Origin: Cylicocyclus nassatus
Taxonomy: Eukaryota; Nematoda; Chromadorea; Rhabditida; Strongylidae
Length of the DNA: 64,000 nucleotides
NCBI GenBank assembly: GCA_958299035.1
Contig: CATQJL010000112.1
Coordinates: forward strand, 17,150,880 to 17,214,879
Direction: 5' to 3'
Of the stretch, positions 11,334 through 24,952 are shown one piece after another. The position numbers were made by a program, and so were the translations under genes. Position 1 is the first letter of the stretch; each line of letters starts with the position of its first letter. A model generated the notes under the pieces. It did no database searches and had not been told where the DNA came from. It saw only the letters and a list, made by a program, of their open reading frames with translations.

Positions 11334-11818
11334 ACTAGCTGGCTTACCCGGCTCCGCCGTATGTTTCAAATAGAAAATTCCATTTCTTAACCGATGCGGA
11401 CCAAACTTGGCACACATACACTTCGGGCCCCGGCGGGTGTCACAGTCCACTTTTCGTTATCGATAGATGTCGATTTTATCGATTTTTTGCAAAATTTGAT
11501 CTAGGGGGCTGGAATTTGGCAGAGGGGTGCAATCGAGCATGCTGATCACTCCCACGGGGGTGATCAGCATGCTCGATTACCCCCCTGTGCCAACTCCCAG
11601 CCCCGTAGCTCAAATTTTGCAAAAAATCGATAAAATCGATATCGATCGATGACGAAAAGTAGCCTATGACACCCGCCGGGGCCCGTAGTGTATGTGTGCC
11701 AAGTTTGGTCCGGATCGGTTCAGAAATGGAATTTTCTATTCGGAACATACGCACAGACATACAGACAGACATACAGACAGACAGACAGACAAACAGACAT
11801 TCAGCTTTATATATAAGA
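11334..11818. mobile_element. Palindromic ACTAGCTGGC element with AC-rich tail, copy 2
   Basis: Same structure as 10227-10701: two inverse arms, about 11343-11750, followed on one side by (ACAGACATACAG)-type repeats and TATATAAG. It lies outside the stretch that B still matches. Two full-length copies with the same inverted-dimer form within 1.1 kb indicate that the dimer itself is the spreading unit. Confidence 0.75.
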
Positions 11819-14363
11819 TAAACCATTATATTTTTACCAGTTGTTCTGCTAAGTCAGTGGAACCTGCGGTCTAGACCGTCCTAGCGCCTCTATCGAGTTT
11901 TTGCCCGGACACTACTTTTAAAATGTTAAAACGATCTGAAGGCAGCCACGTTGACGGTACCTATGGGAACAACTCCGGAGAATGCACGATATGTATAGAT
12001 TGAAATAGTTCTGAAAATATTCTGGGACTTAAGATAAGTTCAAAAAGTATTTTCTGAGAAATGACTGCCGTCTCCCCCTTTTCTTGAGATCTGGGGTCAT
12101 AGGCCCATGAAAACTTAGGAAAACGTCACAAAATTTTTTTTAAAGAACGCTATAGGAAGAACTCCTAAGATTTCGTGAAACCGAAGTCAAACATTCAACT
12201 GCCATCATTCCCAAAAATCATTTGCCATCATCTAGACACTGATTGATTTTGCACAGTCATACAAGTGATCTAACACAAACTCTCACGCCGATGAAAATGT
12301 GGAAAACATCAGAAGGTTAGTCACGTCGCGAAGTTTCGCCTAAGTCATGTATGTAAATAAAGAAGCAGCAAACTCATTGAAACAGTGATTTATAGAAAGC
12401 GAAATTGTAAAGAAAAAGCAAGCTACTGTACAATAATATGGACAAATTTGTAAGAAAATTTCAAGGAGCCGGTGCCCATAATCGGCGGCACCTTCGCTTT
12501 CATTGACATGTCATCAATGGAAGATTGTAGATAGGTCATCAAAATTTGGGTTTTCTGTGTAGAATCATTAAGAACAGATTTGCTGTAAGAATCGGACTAC
12601 TTGTTATTAGAGTATAGTGAACTGCTCTTTCTACCTAAGCAAAATTTGTGTCATTGAGTTCTTCTATAAAAGGTTGAATTTCGAACAAGAAATACAAAGC
12701 GGCAACTTCGATTCATTTCGGCTTTTTCGAAAATCATAACTTTTGACAGTAACGCTCAATCGACACAAACTTCTCTCAAATGGAAAAAGCAGGTCATGAA
12801 TCTCATGATACCGATTACTCCGATTTCCAGTGCTTTTAGATTTTTGGCAATTCTACAGAAAAAACGCAATTTGAGTAATATTTCCACACCTTATGTCTCT
12901 GCACTGAAGCTTTATAGAAGGACTTTAACGTGCTATTGTTAAGCGCATGATCTCTTCTTACTACCAAGAATAAAGCGCGAACACTCCGAAAAAATGAGAA
13001 ATTACTTTTTTTTTTGAATGGTGCGAACGAATTTCTGGAACGACTAACCATGTGGCTTATCGGCTTGGTAGGTAATCTCAGCTTGATTTGTGTAAGTCCT
13101 GACATTTCGCGACAAAAAATGCAAAATTGCCAAATTGAAACATCTTTTGAAGCAAAGAAATAAAAAAGAAGATACCACTGTCAAAAAAATTCCAAATATT
13201 CCTGCGTTGTTATTCAAATGCTTCCCAATCATAAACGATAAACAATATTGGAGGATTTAGAAACGAAAACAAAATTGAGCAAAGATACTCCGTAAAACTT
13301 CATTTCGATAAAGGAGATGGCAATAAAACTGCGGGATTGTTTACATTCTTCTTTTACACAATAAATGAGTGGAAACCATTAAAATTCTAGAATCTTTGCA
13401 ATGATAATAAGGAGCATACACAATTGTTACAATGACACAAGAGAGAGAAGATATTACAACGATACAATGCGTGAGATTTGCTTTGTTTGATAAGAAACTA
13501 ATACATGAATATATATAATATACAAGAATTGTAAGAACTGTACAGCTGCAGCGAAACAGGCATACGGCTATCTGTCAGTCGTCCCCCGCAGTTTTAGCTG
13601 CAAATGCGAAACGAATGTTCAAGGAAAAAATTCGATAAACATACCGGCTCATGCTAACATGCTCATAGTTAAGAAGTTGCTTCTTCAAATACGCTGTGAG
13701 CTTATCAAAGAGCAAGTTATTACCAGGGTAAAGCGGGGGGTGCGGCACGCCGCAAGGGGGGGGGAGGTCGTTAGGGGGGGGGGGGTCGTTAGGGGGGGGG
13801 GAGTAGGTAGGGGGGGTCGTATCGACCCAAGGTCAAAAGCGGTTTCTAAGGGGAAATGACTGCAGCTAAGTTCTTAGATGTGCCACGCTGTTGAAATCCT
13901 GCAAAATTCAAGTTCAACGACACAAACTTGCAGATACCGTATGCCTACCGTAACCTACCGTACCTCTAATCAAGCATAATTGTCGTAATCCGCGTGTCGA
14001 ATAACCCCTATGCGCCAAGTTTCAGCGAACTCTGAGGTCTCCGAGCAGTAAACAACCTTGTATAAAGCAGTAATTTAAAACATGATTAACTTCATCTTAA
14101 CGGTGAGTAAGCTAGCTCTTCTTGCACTCATTACAAAGCACTACTCCTTCTTTGTCCACCTCAGGAATCCCGCTTCAGAAGAACTCCAAACTATTGAATT
14201 AGAAGCCAACCAAAATCGCTTTTAGCTTTTGATCGCTGTGCTTTCACCAAATATTACTCAGAGCTAAGAAGACGAATCAGGCTCAAAACATCCCTATGGA
14301 ATCTACGAGGTTTAGGCTATTGATTCATATAAATAATGTCCGCTAAAAATGTTTTTTGATATA
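11819..14363. other. Non-coding stretch, no gene recognised
   Basis: From 11935 to about 12110 it still matches copy C (63197-63340). The rest is A/T-rich with no coding pattern I can support. A G-rich tract lies at 13732-13818. Confidence 0.55.
13732..13818 (+). repeat. G-rich tract with G-quadruplex potential
   Basis: Several runs of seven to eleven G separated by GTCGTTA or GTAGGTA spacers. Quadruplex formation is an inference from the G runs. Confidence 0.6.
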
Positions 14364-14461
14364 GTTAATGGCCTGCGGCATCCCCCCCCCCCCGCCCCTC
14401 AAAACCTGCGGCTGCCGCAGGTTTTGAGGGGCGGGGGGGGGGGATGCCGCAGGCCATTAAC
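14364..14461. repeat. 98-bp near-perfect palindrome
   Basis: GTTAATGGCCTGCGGCATCC, a C run and GCCCCTCAAAACCTGCGGC are followed after two bases by the full inverse. The only visible difference is the length of the C/G run (12 against 11). Likely a very young foldback MITE; TA lies near each end. Confidence 0.8.
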
Positions 14462-14828
14462 TTACCTTCAAAACGTTCAAACAGCTGCCTTTTTTATATC
14501 ATCCTATAGATTCATCCTTCCTCTCCCCGTAGTAGCTGTTTCCCCTCGAAGCGTTTTTAGAAGGAGATACATATGGTTTTTGCGAACCATATGCTCGGAA
14601 GTGTGGCCAAAAAATATTGGGTTACGGTAGCGCTCGAAAATTGTCAAAACACAAAGCCGCGAAATGCGAGTCTTTGAATCCCACTCTCGTTATGGGCTGT
14701 GTTGTTCTCATTTTCTTTGTCAATGACAGTTACTATTCCTGTTTCACTACTTCATTCATCATCCACGACCGTGATATCCTCCGATTATCTTCCTTTTTCC
14801 AGATTTTTGGATATGCACTCTCTACATT

Positions 14829-15027
14829 CTGCCCCAATCCTAAACAGGCCAAAATCGGCATGGCGGGGTCCGCGCCGCGAGGGTTTCGCGCCACATCCGC
14901 GGCTAGCTAGTCTGCTCTCTCCTCGATCTCTTCACTCTCTGCGACAGCGCGCGTATGCAGCGCAATCCCCTAGCGCTGCGAGCGCGCAAGTTCAGCCGAC
15001 GGTTCGGCCTGATCCAGATTGGGGCAG
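14829..15027. mobile_element. Short TIR element CTGCCCCAATC
   Basis: The left end CTGCCCCAATCCTAAACAGG pairs with the right end CCTGATCCAGATTGGGGCAG. About 200 bp with a GC-rich centre (CGCGCCGCGAGGG). Non-coding. It lies just upstream of the first visible SF3A3 exon. Confidence 0.6.
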
Positions 15028-15128
15028 ACTGTACATGCTCTGTATATGAATCTGAAACATATCACGGTGCGTGAATCATTTATGGAATAAATGACAGTTA
15101 TAAACTTTTTGACTGCATTTTCTTCCAG

Positions 15129-15826
15129 AAAATCGATTATATATCCTACCTTGGCCAGTTTGACAAGTTTACGGATATTCCGAAGAACACTACGAAGAAA
15201 ACTGGAGCTTATAAAGAATATCTACACGCTGTGAAGGTATGCATTCTGAATTTTCTTGAAACTTTGGGCCCTCAAGTTCTATACCATTATCGAATTTGTG
15301 TAGCTTAGGCCAAATCGTTTTTCTCAGAGGTTTCCTCACTTTCCAGTGACAAGTTGTGGAAATCCACATTTTTCAAAACTGTATGATTGCTTATTGATAC
15401 ATATACTGCTTCTGTTCATAACCTCATTCACTATTTATATGATGGGCTATGTATCGGCGCTATGAACCATTAACGTGGCTGTCTTTCGATCATTTTATTA
15501 TGTCATATTCGAACGAGTGCCTTAAATTTGTTGGAGTTAACGTGGTAATGCGATCGAAAGGCATCTACATTGATGGTTTATATGAAACCTACTGGGGATG
15601 AACGACACACACACTCATCGTGACTAGTGGGTTCTGAGGCATCAAAACATATCGAAAAGATTCCGACATTACCGAAGTACATTGTACGCAGCGCATACTT
15701 TGTCACAGATTATGTATTGTTGACTCATATATGAATTACTCACTAAATGTTGACTGTCAGGACTACCTCGTCTACTTTATGGAACGAACACGACCGCTTC
15801 ACAACTTGGAGGAAGATTTCAAGAAG
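15129..15826 (+). CDS. sf3a3: Splicing factor 3A subunit 3 (SF3a60), two exons only
   Basis: Exon at 15129-15236 (36 codons) follows TTCTTCCAG and ends AAG before GTATGC; it reads KIDYISYLGQFDKFTDIPKN and ends GAYKEYLHAVK. Exon at 15761-15826 (22 codons) follows TGTCAG, reads DYLVYFMERTRPLHNLEEDF then KK, and ends before GTAGTT. Together they match the conserved SF3A3 stretch just after the conserved GYGRYLDLH region (human: EKLDYITYLSIFDQLFDIPK and following). SF3A3 is part of the SF3a complex of the U2 snRNP and acts in branch-site recognition. Both exons are phase 0 and open. The 524-bp intron holds a short MITE. I could not find the N-terminal exons upstream or the zinc-finger exons downstream; immediately downstream is a giant foldback. 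This is therefore either a fragment, or a gene with very long introns. Confidence 0.82.
15465..15580. mobile_element. Short TIR element in SF3A3 intron
   Basis: Starts AACCATTAACGTGGCTGTC and ends in the rough inverse (GATCGAAAGGCATCTACATTGATGGTT). The same family, ACGTGGCTGCCTTTCGAT ends, is at 56172-56284 and 62024-62124. Confidence 0.55.
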
Positions 15827-16751
15827 GTAGTTTCAAGAAGTTGTTTGTGCGCCACATTTTACTTTCATCAAACGAATTCGTGTTTTGTAATCAATTCTAA
15901 TTTGCTTGATTTATACGCATAGTATAGCGAGAATAGTCACCCATATAATCGTAGCCATAGGTGCGAAGGGTTGAGAAAAATCTCACCCCCCCCCTTCACT
16001 TTGGAGCCTGGGCTACCCCCCCCTTCACTTTTGACGGAGGAAGAAAATTTTTTGAGGTGAGATGATAGTGTGCTTGAAGTGGAGTACAATTTAAGGTAAA
16101 AGAATTTATTTACAGAGTGTAGGGAATGAGAATGCGGGAAAGGAAGCAAAAATCGGGACCGGACCCCCCTCTCTGGGACGAAGTAGGTGCTAAGGTGAGT
16201 TAGTTAGATTAAAGTTGAGATATCGTAGCTGAAAAATCCAATTTTAGGCATTCCATGGGACGAGCAGTATTGAGCCGATGTGGGAGGGCGCATGGTCGTG
16301 AAACGAATGGCTGGAGTGGAGCCTACACGTGCGCTTGTTGGATGCGACTCTAAAAAAGACATTCTGTGGTTGTAATGTGGGTATAAATTGAATAATTTGC
16401 CATCGTATTGTGTGTATAAGGATAAACAATAAACGGAAATGTTGTACACAATCGAATTTGTATATACTGAGTGAAGGCAGGAAAATAATCAGAATAGGAA
16501 AGGTAAGATATCGGAGTTTGATGGTCAAAAGAGAGAGCTGCTGGAAATAAGTTCTATAAAGGTAGAGGGAGAAGGTAAGTCAGGTATTAGGTACTCTAAA
16601 GCTTCCGATGTAAGCTGATCAGGAGAAGCAGGTTTGAGTTGCCAACTATACCCCCCTTCGAACCAAAAAATTTCCATATCTCGGTGGGGGGGGGTCATCT
16701 CACGATCTGATTTCTTTTTTACCTTGTAAGGGAGAGTGTGCTTGAGATAAC

Positions 16752-16880
16752 TAGGGCTGTCGCAAAAGAATCTGCTGAAGCAGAACTTCTGAAGCTTGAA
16801 TTTTACACACAAATTTATGCGTCTTCAACTCGGTGCTGTTGCTCTCCTTCCTTAAAGCAGATCCTTTTGCGACAGCCCTA
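16752..16880. mobile_element. Nested TA-flanked MITE, left arm
   Basis: TAGGGCTGTCGCAAAAGAATC at one end and its inverse ATCCTTTTGCGACAGCCCTA at the other. It sits at the same place in both arms of the giant foldback, so it was present before the arms were duplicated. Confidence 0.7.
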
Positions 16881-17450
16881 GTTATATCGAGTGAACCTCC
16901 CTCTACAAGACGGTGAAAAAAGTAGATCACGAGAGGACCTTCCCGCTGAGATATGAAGCTCAAATTGAACCACCCAAAATCGATTTTTTTGCTATAACTC
17001 TTATGTAAATAAACAAAAGTAAACAAGGAACTGGAATTAGAATCTACTCTTCAAGAGCTTTCGAATGATGTATAATATGTGGGGGTTCTTGTTTTTTTCG
17101 CCCTGCGACAGGGGTTGAGACGATTCAGTTATGCGATCTCAACCCCGCCCTCTTTAATGCATGTGGAAGGGGGGGGGGGGTAGACTTGAGATCGCATAAC
17201 TGGAGCGTCTCAACCCCTGTCGCAGGGCGAAGAAAAAACAAGGAACCCCCACATATTATATATCATTCGAAAGCTCTTGAAGAGTAGATTCTAATTCCAG
17301 CTCCTTGTTTACTTTTGTTTATTTACATAAGAGTTATAGCAAAAAATCGATTTTGGGTGGTTCAATTTGACGCTTCATATATCAGCGGGAAGGTCCTCTC
17401 GTGATCTACTTTTTTCACCGTCTTGTAGAGGGAGGTTCACTTGATATAAC

Positions 17451-17579
17451 TAGGGCTGTCGCAAAAGGATCTGCTTTAAGGAAGGAGAGCAACAGCACCG
17501 AGTTGAAGACGCATAAATTTGTGTGTAAAATTCAAGCTTCAGAAGTTCTGCTTCAGCAGATTCTTTTGCGACAGCCCTA
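17451..17579. mobile_element. Nested TA-flanked MITE, right arm
   Basis: Mirror copy of 16752-16880 in the right arm of the foldback. Confidence 0.7.
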
Positions 17580-18262
17580 GTTATCTCAAACACACTCTCC
17601 CTTACAAGGTAAAAAAGAAATCAGATCCTGAGATGACCCCCCCCCCACCGAGATATGGAAATTTTTTGGTTCGAAGGGGGGTATAGTTGGCAACTCAAAC
17701 CTGCTTCTCCTGATCAGCTTACATCGGAAGCTTTAGAGTACCTAATACCTGACTTACCTTCTCCCTCTACCTTTATAGAACTTATTTCCAGCAGCTCTCT
17801 CTTTTGACCATCAAACTCCGATATTTTACCTTTCCTATTCTGATTATTTTCCTGCCTTCACTCAGTATATACAAATTCGATTGTGTACAACATTTCCATT
17901 TATTGTTTATCCTTATACACACAATACGATGGCAAATTATTCAGTTTATATTCACATTACAACCACAAAATGTCTTTTTCAGAGTCTCGTCCAACAAGCC
18001 CACGTGTAGGCTCCACTCCAGCCATTCGTTTCACGACCATGCGCCCTCCCATATCGACTCAATACTGCTTGTCCCATGGAATGCCTAAAATTGGATTTTT
18101 CAGCTACGATATCTCAACTTTAACCTAACTAACTCACCTTAGCACCTGCTTCGCCCCAGTGAGGGGGGTCCGGTCACGATTTTTGCTCTGTTTCCCGCAT
18201 TATGGTACATGATAATGAAATGATACTTATCAAAAAAGTACTGGAAAACATTTTACTAACTA

Positions 18263-20600
18263 TTAGGTCGTTCCGAAAGTAATGTCGCTTTTTTCAAACG
18301 TACGCCACATTTCGTGGAATAAAGATGTGTAAGAGATTCTGGAAGCATTTGATGCAGCATTTCATTCTCTTTCTAAGGGTTATGAAGTTGTTGCAAGACC
18401 GTCAATGAGCTTCCAGAAAAGAGTCAAATTCTGCGACCTATGCTTTTTGAGATGGCCAAGTTTCACAATTTTTCTAAAATTTTATAACAAACCTCAGAAG
18501 GAGTCCAAGTAATGGATGGATGGAGTAAACCCTACAGGAAACAGCACAACTTTTTTCTACTTTTCAGAGCTCGTCATAATTTTTGTATAGATTTTTTGAT
18601 GGAACCACCGAATTTTTGCAGGCTCGTCTCAGACACAAATGCATCAAACACCAAGAAATCGTCGGATTTTGAAACTTACAAAAATGGATTATGGCTTTAC
18701 ACTAACTTTACAAAGCAAATGAGCGTTTACCGCTTCAGATAAGCAACTTTCGAAAATTCCGGGTACAGCCGGAGGCGCCTTGGAAAACCTGAATTATGAT
18801 GATTTTATCTCGGAAAACTTGATGAATCGGAAACCAAAAACAACTGGTAAAAAGAGGAGAAAAAGCTGCGTCGAATGACACCCGAGTTGCTTGCCGGTTG
18901 TTGCTATGTGAGGTTTGAGTTGACCAAATATGGAATTTGATGGCATTTTAAAACTGATTGCAGAAACTCTAAGAAGCAAGCTAAGGAAAAGAAAAAATTA
19001 CTCTGTGTCATACCTTCGATAGTCTAGAGACAGGGCGTCAAAAGTGAAGGTTGTTTGAACATCTGACGTTATAAATAGTGAAGGTTGTTTAAAGATGATC
19101 AGAGAAGAGAAAATGACATAAAACAGATATAAAAAGCAAAAGAAACTGCTGAAAAACGGATAAAAACGCTGCAATGGGGCTTGAAATCTTTCATTCGGCG
19201 GCTTTTCAAAGTGCAGGTTTTCGCTTCAGGACCAGCAATTCGCAACACGGGGTTTTGATTTTTGATGCGTCCTTTAAATTTTTACCCCCGCATTGACGTT
19301 CCTGTTTCCTGGGACGTTGTCTGGATTGTTGCGCCTATTGTTCTGAGCAACAATCTCCCAAGCTGGAAAAAATGGATGCGAAAGCACTGAAACTTAACAA
19401 GGGAAAACGCACTTTTTACGATTTTTCGCAAAAAATTCCACCATAATCCAAAAGATAAGGGCTGGGTGGTTGTCGGCATTATGAACAGAAGCAAGATCTA
19501 TACATTGCATGAAAAAACCGCATGAAAAGAGTTAAAGTAGATGAAAACAAGAGATTTTCGAAAACAAGGTTTTTGCCAGATTTCTCGACCAAATCAAAAA
19601 ATGTGGTTTTGGGACGTTGTCAGCGTGAAAATAGAGATCAAGAGCTTCAAAATGATATATAGCTTGCTAAAATTGGGTAAGAAACAGCGAAGAAAAGGGT
19701 ACCAGAGCCAAATGCCCCGCGCCCCGCGTTTGGGGTAGCGAGGTAGCACGCAGCGCGCGGAGACGCAGACGAGCAGCGGAAACAGACCAGAGCCGACGGG
19801 GCATTTGGCTCTGGTCGTAGATCTCCGCGGGGTCTCAACAAAACCCTGCAACATTATATATCATTCCGATCACCATGACACGACAAGGAGAACTGACAAC
19901 GTCCCAAGCTTCAAAACTCACTCATTAACGAGATAGACCAGCGTTTTCGTGCGCGACTCTCTGCGCAAGATTTAAGCGCAGTTTTTCTTTCTAATTCAAC
20001 TCCAATAGCTTTCCTAAATTTCTGAAACTCGATTTTGTTCAAATGAGAGGCCAACTAAGAAATTTTGTTCTGAATTTTGGCGAAAATCTCACAGAAACTT
20101 TTTTTAAGGTAAAAAAGGCTATGAAAACGCAGATTCTCGGTTTCGCTGAGATAAGCTAAAGATTTTATTCCCTATATTTGCTTTTAACATTCGTTCCGAT
20201 ATAATCAGGATAAAAACATTAAAAACATTCTGTTTTTTCCAGGTGAAGGTTGTGTCCCCTCATAGCCCTCAAAGTGAAGGTTACCAGAGTACATGGCTCT
20301 ATGTATCGAGGGTATGCTCTGTGTCCTATAGGGTTTGCTCTACCTACCTGCCACTTGCACTTCTTCGGAGAATAGGTATAAAAATTTTAAAAAATTGCCG
20401 AACTTGACCATGGCAAAAAGCATGAGTTGCATATTTTGTTAATTTTTCGAAAGCTCAATAAAAATTATGCAATGAAATTACAAACATTAGAAAGAGGATG
20501 AAATGCTGCATCGAATGCTCCTAAGATTTCTTGAAAATCTTGATTCCATGTAATGTGGCGTTCATTTGAAAAAAGCGACATTACTTTCGGAACGACCTAA
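18263..20600. mobile_element. Mariner-like element without intact transposase
   Basis: Ends TTAGGTCGTTCCGAAAGTAA (18263) and the inverse TTACTTTCGGAACGACCTAA (20600), flanked by TA. The TTAGGTnGT start is typical of mariner ends. The subterminal parts are also partly inverse. I see no complete transposase. About 19020-20280 appears to be a second, nested element related to 37441-38247. The block GCTGCRTCGAATG also occurs in the element at 30411-32081. Confidence 0.8.
19020..20280. mobile_element. Nested repeat with subterminal AAAGTGAAGG motifs
   Basis: The stretch from about 19000 to 19740 is repeated inverted at about 37490-38240. The motif CAAAAGTGAAGGT recurs at the borders (19039-19090, 20245-20280; 37443-37480, 38167-38205). 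Family unknown to me. Confidence 0.55.
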
Positions 20601-22195
20601 TATATTAGAATTTATAGAAATAAATTTGGAAAATTCAAAATCAAAAAAATTGGAAAATTGTTAAAATTGAAGTTTAAAAAAATTAATGTTAGAAAATTGA
20701 AAATTTATTTTTTCCAATTCCCCCCTCCCGGTCGACGTCGGCAATTTTTTTCAATTCCCCCCCCCCCCGTCGACGTCGGCAGTTTTTGGACCCCCTTCAC
20801 GTTTGAGGGTCAAAAACTCCCGAGACCCCCTTCACTTTGGAGGGTACCCACCTCAGGCCTTCGCACCTATGATCGTAGGTGAGGCCAGTGGCCGAATTCG
20901 TCGAGGATTTGAGTATAATTCAACTTGGAGGTTACTTCATGTAGAATCTCTACCTCGGCTTCCGCTCGGGGGGGGGGGAGGGGAAGGGGGGGGGGGAGGC
21001 GCGAAAAAAAAATTTGCACTTTTATAACACATCTAAGCAACTTTCATAAATTTCGCGACCTATTCTGCAGTGGCGTACCGAGGCCCTCCCCCCCCCCACC
21101 CCCACCCTCGGTAAGTCAGTGCAGGCCAGTAGTCTGCTGTACGATTGTATGTAGACTTCAAAACTGTCTTCCTTACCTGCCGAAAGCCTAACGCCGGTTT
21201 ATGAGCGTTTTTCTTGTTTGAAAAAATCAAGTGCGTAACTGGAACAAAATCGTTCAGAACTGCTTAAATGGTTAGTTTCAATCAAACACTTCGTTCAGTG
21301 GCCCTCTGTCTAATACACTCTACTCAATATTGCTCTGTACGAACGCTGGAAAGGCCGCACCATTTACTTATTGCTATTGATTATTGCTCGAAATTATCTG
21401 AAAGGATGAGATCTGATTCAGAGTGTCCTTGGTTGATAGTGATCAAAATATAATGAAAGTACTAAAGAAACTAATAAGAATGATATCATTTACATACCAA
21501 AATTTCATCTCATGAAGCGGTTTTTTTCTTTCGATAATGGAAACTGCATAGAAAAGTTTACCAAAATATTGGTAGTGGAATGGAACCAGTTCCAGACTTG
21601 GACTGTGCAGGAATTACCACCTGAATGAACAATTTCCGCAGGAGCTTTAGGTTTGATTTCATGATGCCATTTGGCAATGATAGACGAAAGTGCTTCCCTT
21701 CATATCTACAAAATCCAGAGAGATGAGCACAATGCTTTGATAATTTTTTTCAAGGTTTGTTGAGTATTTCATTCCATTACATTCATCGGAGCTTGCCAAG
21801 TCAACCTCTCCTAGCTGCTGAACAGATGAGGAAGCTCATCGTTTCCTCGAAGAGAATTTCAATCTGAGTGTCACGGTTGGCGCGGGTTCGTTTCCTGCGA
21901 GCCCCCTAGCTTGAGCCAGTCGACGCGTTTGCAACGTGTCTGAGAGCGTTTTCCCAGGCTCGTCAGCAATTTACGCGGAATACGGTATATCTCGCCTTTC
22001 AAGCTTGGGAAATACAGCACATCGTCGTATGTTCCTAACATGTTAAACATGCGTGCAGGTCAGAGACGCAGAACAAGGGTAGCAGCAATCATGGAGTGAA
22101 TAGCAGATAAATACTACCTAGTATCATTCATTTTCCGACTTAGGCCTCGACTAGTTCACGCGTTTTGCCTCGCGATTCCCAAATTAGGCAACAGT
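20601..22195. other. Non-coding stretch with poly-C and poly-G tracts
   Basis: C runs near 20720 and 20758-20770 and G runs near 20970-20998. CCTTCACTTTGGAGG at 20829 repeats the motif seen at 16003. I see no exon I can support up to 22195. Confidence 0.5.
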
Positions 22196-22503
22196 TATAG
22201 TCGAGTAGATTTTCCGCTCAACATAGTGTGCTTGCACTGAAGGTGAAATGCGTTAAAATCTGCGCATGAACAAATAGCTACGCTTGTGACGCCGGCCAAT
22301 TGCGCGCGCAAAATGCTGGCATTATCGGCGTGGCTATAGGCCGTCCGCGCTGCGCACGGTGAGCAACGCTGTTGCGTACATTGAAGGCAGTTCAACACTG
22401 GAAAAAGCGCAGAGAAAAGAGGGGCGAGAATGCACGAGGAAAGAGGAGTGACGCTCAATACACACCTTGCGCACTCTCCGCGCCCTGTGCGGACGGCCTA
22501 TAC
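22196..22503. mobile_element. MITE remnants (TATAGTCGAGTAGATT and TATAGGCCGTCCGC)
   Basis: TATAGTCGAGTAGATTTTCC at 22196 starts a family also seen at 24207, 56640 and 57055. Nested in it is a small element, 22335-22502, with ends TATAGGCCGTCCGC and GCGGACGGCCTATA. Confidence 0.55.
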
Positions 22504-22705
22504 TTGTTCACGCGCAACTCTTGCCGCAGAACTGCTCGCACACTATAAGCTAATCAAGCAGTAGTTACCGTCGCAGTCATGTGAAGACGCATAGGAAAGT
22601 CAAAAGGTGATAAGCCATCATGGAGAACACCTCATCCACAGCGCATGTTGCACCTCGCCTTTTAGAAAGAATCATAACTTATAATAACGGGCTAAGGGTT
22701 GTTTA

Positions 22706-24208
<1,503 letters not shown>

Positions 24209-24952
24209 CAGTCGAGTAGATTTCCTGCTTAATATAGTGTCCCTGCAGACGCGACAACGCTGGGGCGTCAATAAATGCCTTGCGAGTTCCCGAGCTAGTG
24301 TTTTCCAGTGTTTGCTTTGCTTATTCTATGCTTTTTAGGTGATCCGTCGCTGATAAAGAAGAAAAGGGTAAGTTAGAGAGTAGTTTCTGTTTTCTGAGAA
24401 GTTCTATCATCGCATATTCACAGATATCCACGTGGAAGCATTTCGCGTCAGCTTCTTGTCTATTTTTTTCTGTCATTTCCTACTCTTCTGTCACTACTTC
24501 TTTCAAACCTCCTCCTTCTTGTGAGGCGTTTCTTTGAACGCTAGTTGGCTTGTTTTGCAGCAACTTCGGCTTTCATCCACAAGAAATAGCATTTTAATCA
24601 AGTACTTCATGTGATAAAGACAATAAGTCAATCGTAAAAACCCACTAGCGTTCAAAGAAGTACCTCACAAAAAGAAAGAGACATGAAGTGACAAAAAAAT
24701 AGACAAGAAGCTGACGCGAACTGCTTTCATGTAGATATCTATGAAAATGCGATGATAGAACTTCTCAGAAAACGGAAACTACTCTCTAACTTACCCTTTT
24801 CTTCTTTATCAGCGACGGATCACCTAAAAAGCATAGAATAAGCAAAGAAAACACTGAAAAACACTAGTCGGGAACTCGCAAGGCATTTATTGACGCCCCA
24901 GCGTTGTCGCGTCTGCAGGGACACTATATTAAGCAGGAAATCTACTCGACTG
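24209..24952. mobile_element. Foldback with about 345-bp arms, TA-flanked
   Basis: Ends CAGTCGAGTAGATTTCCTGC and the inverse GCAGGAAATCTACTCGACTG, flanked by TA on both sides. The arms pair nearly perfectly, including GACGCGACAACGCTGGGGCG, around a spacer of roughly 50 bp. No coding frame. The TA duplication and CAG...CTG ends point to the Tc1/mariner superfamily. Confidence 0.85.

Larger units (their letters stand above)
1..12110. repeat. Segmental duplication, copy A
   Basis: This stretch aligns along most of its length with copy B (41653-48412) and more loosely with copy C (55006-63340). By eye A and B differ at only a few bases per hundred. The match to B starts at or before base 1 (B 41664) and ends near 11214 (B 48410); the match to C continues to about 12110 (C 63340). 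Copy A has several insertions missing from B: 3570-4049, about 4903-7640, 8054-9295 and 10227-10701. It contains the broken third copy of the coiled-coil exon. Boundaries are by eye. Confidence 0.88.
16125..18207. mobile_element. Giant foldback element, about 1-kb arms
   Basis: The arms (about 16125-17130 and 17215-18207) are near-perfect inverses around a short spacer holding GGTTGAGACG blocks and poly-G. Each arm contains the same nested TAGGGCTGTCGCAAAAG element (16752-16880; 17451-17579). A 94-residue open frame appears in both arms but carries differences that look random, so I do not call it a gene. Outer ends are not sharp. Confidence 0.8.

Noticed and set aside
16244..18088. 94-residue frame present in both arms of the giant foldback
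   Set aside because: Duplicate by virtue of the inverted arms; differences between the copies do not favour silent sites and there is no family signature.
18263..20600. Mariner transposase inside the TTAGGTCG element
   Set aside because: Short frames near 18330-18740 have no continuous D,D34D-type catalytic pattern that I can see.
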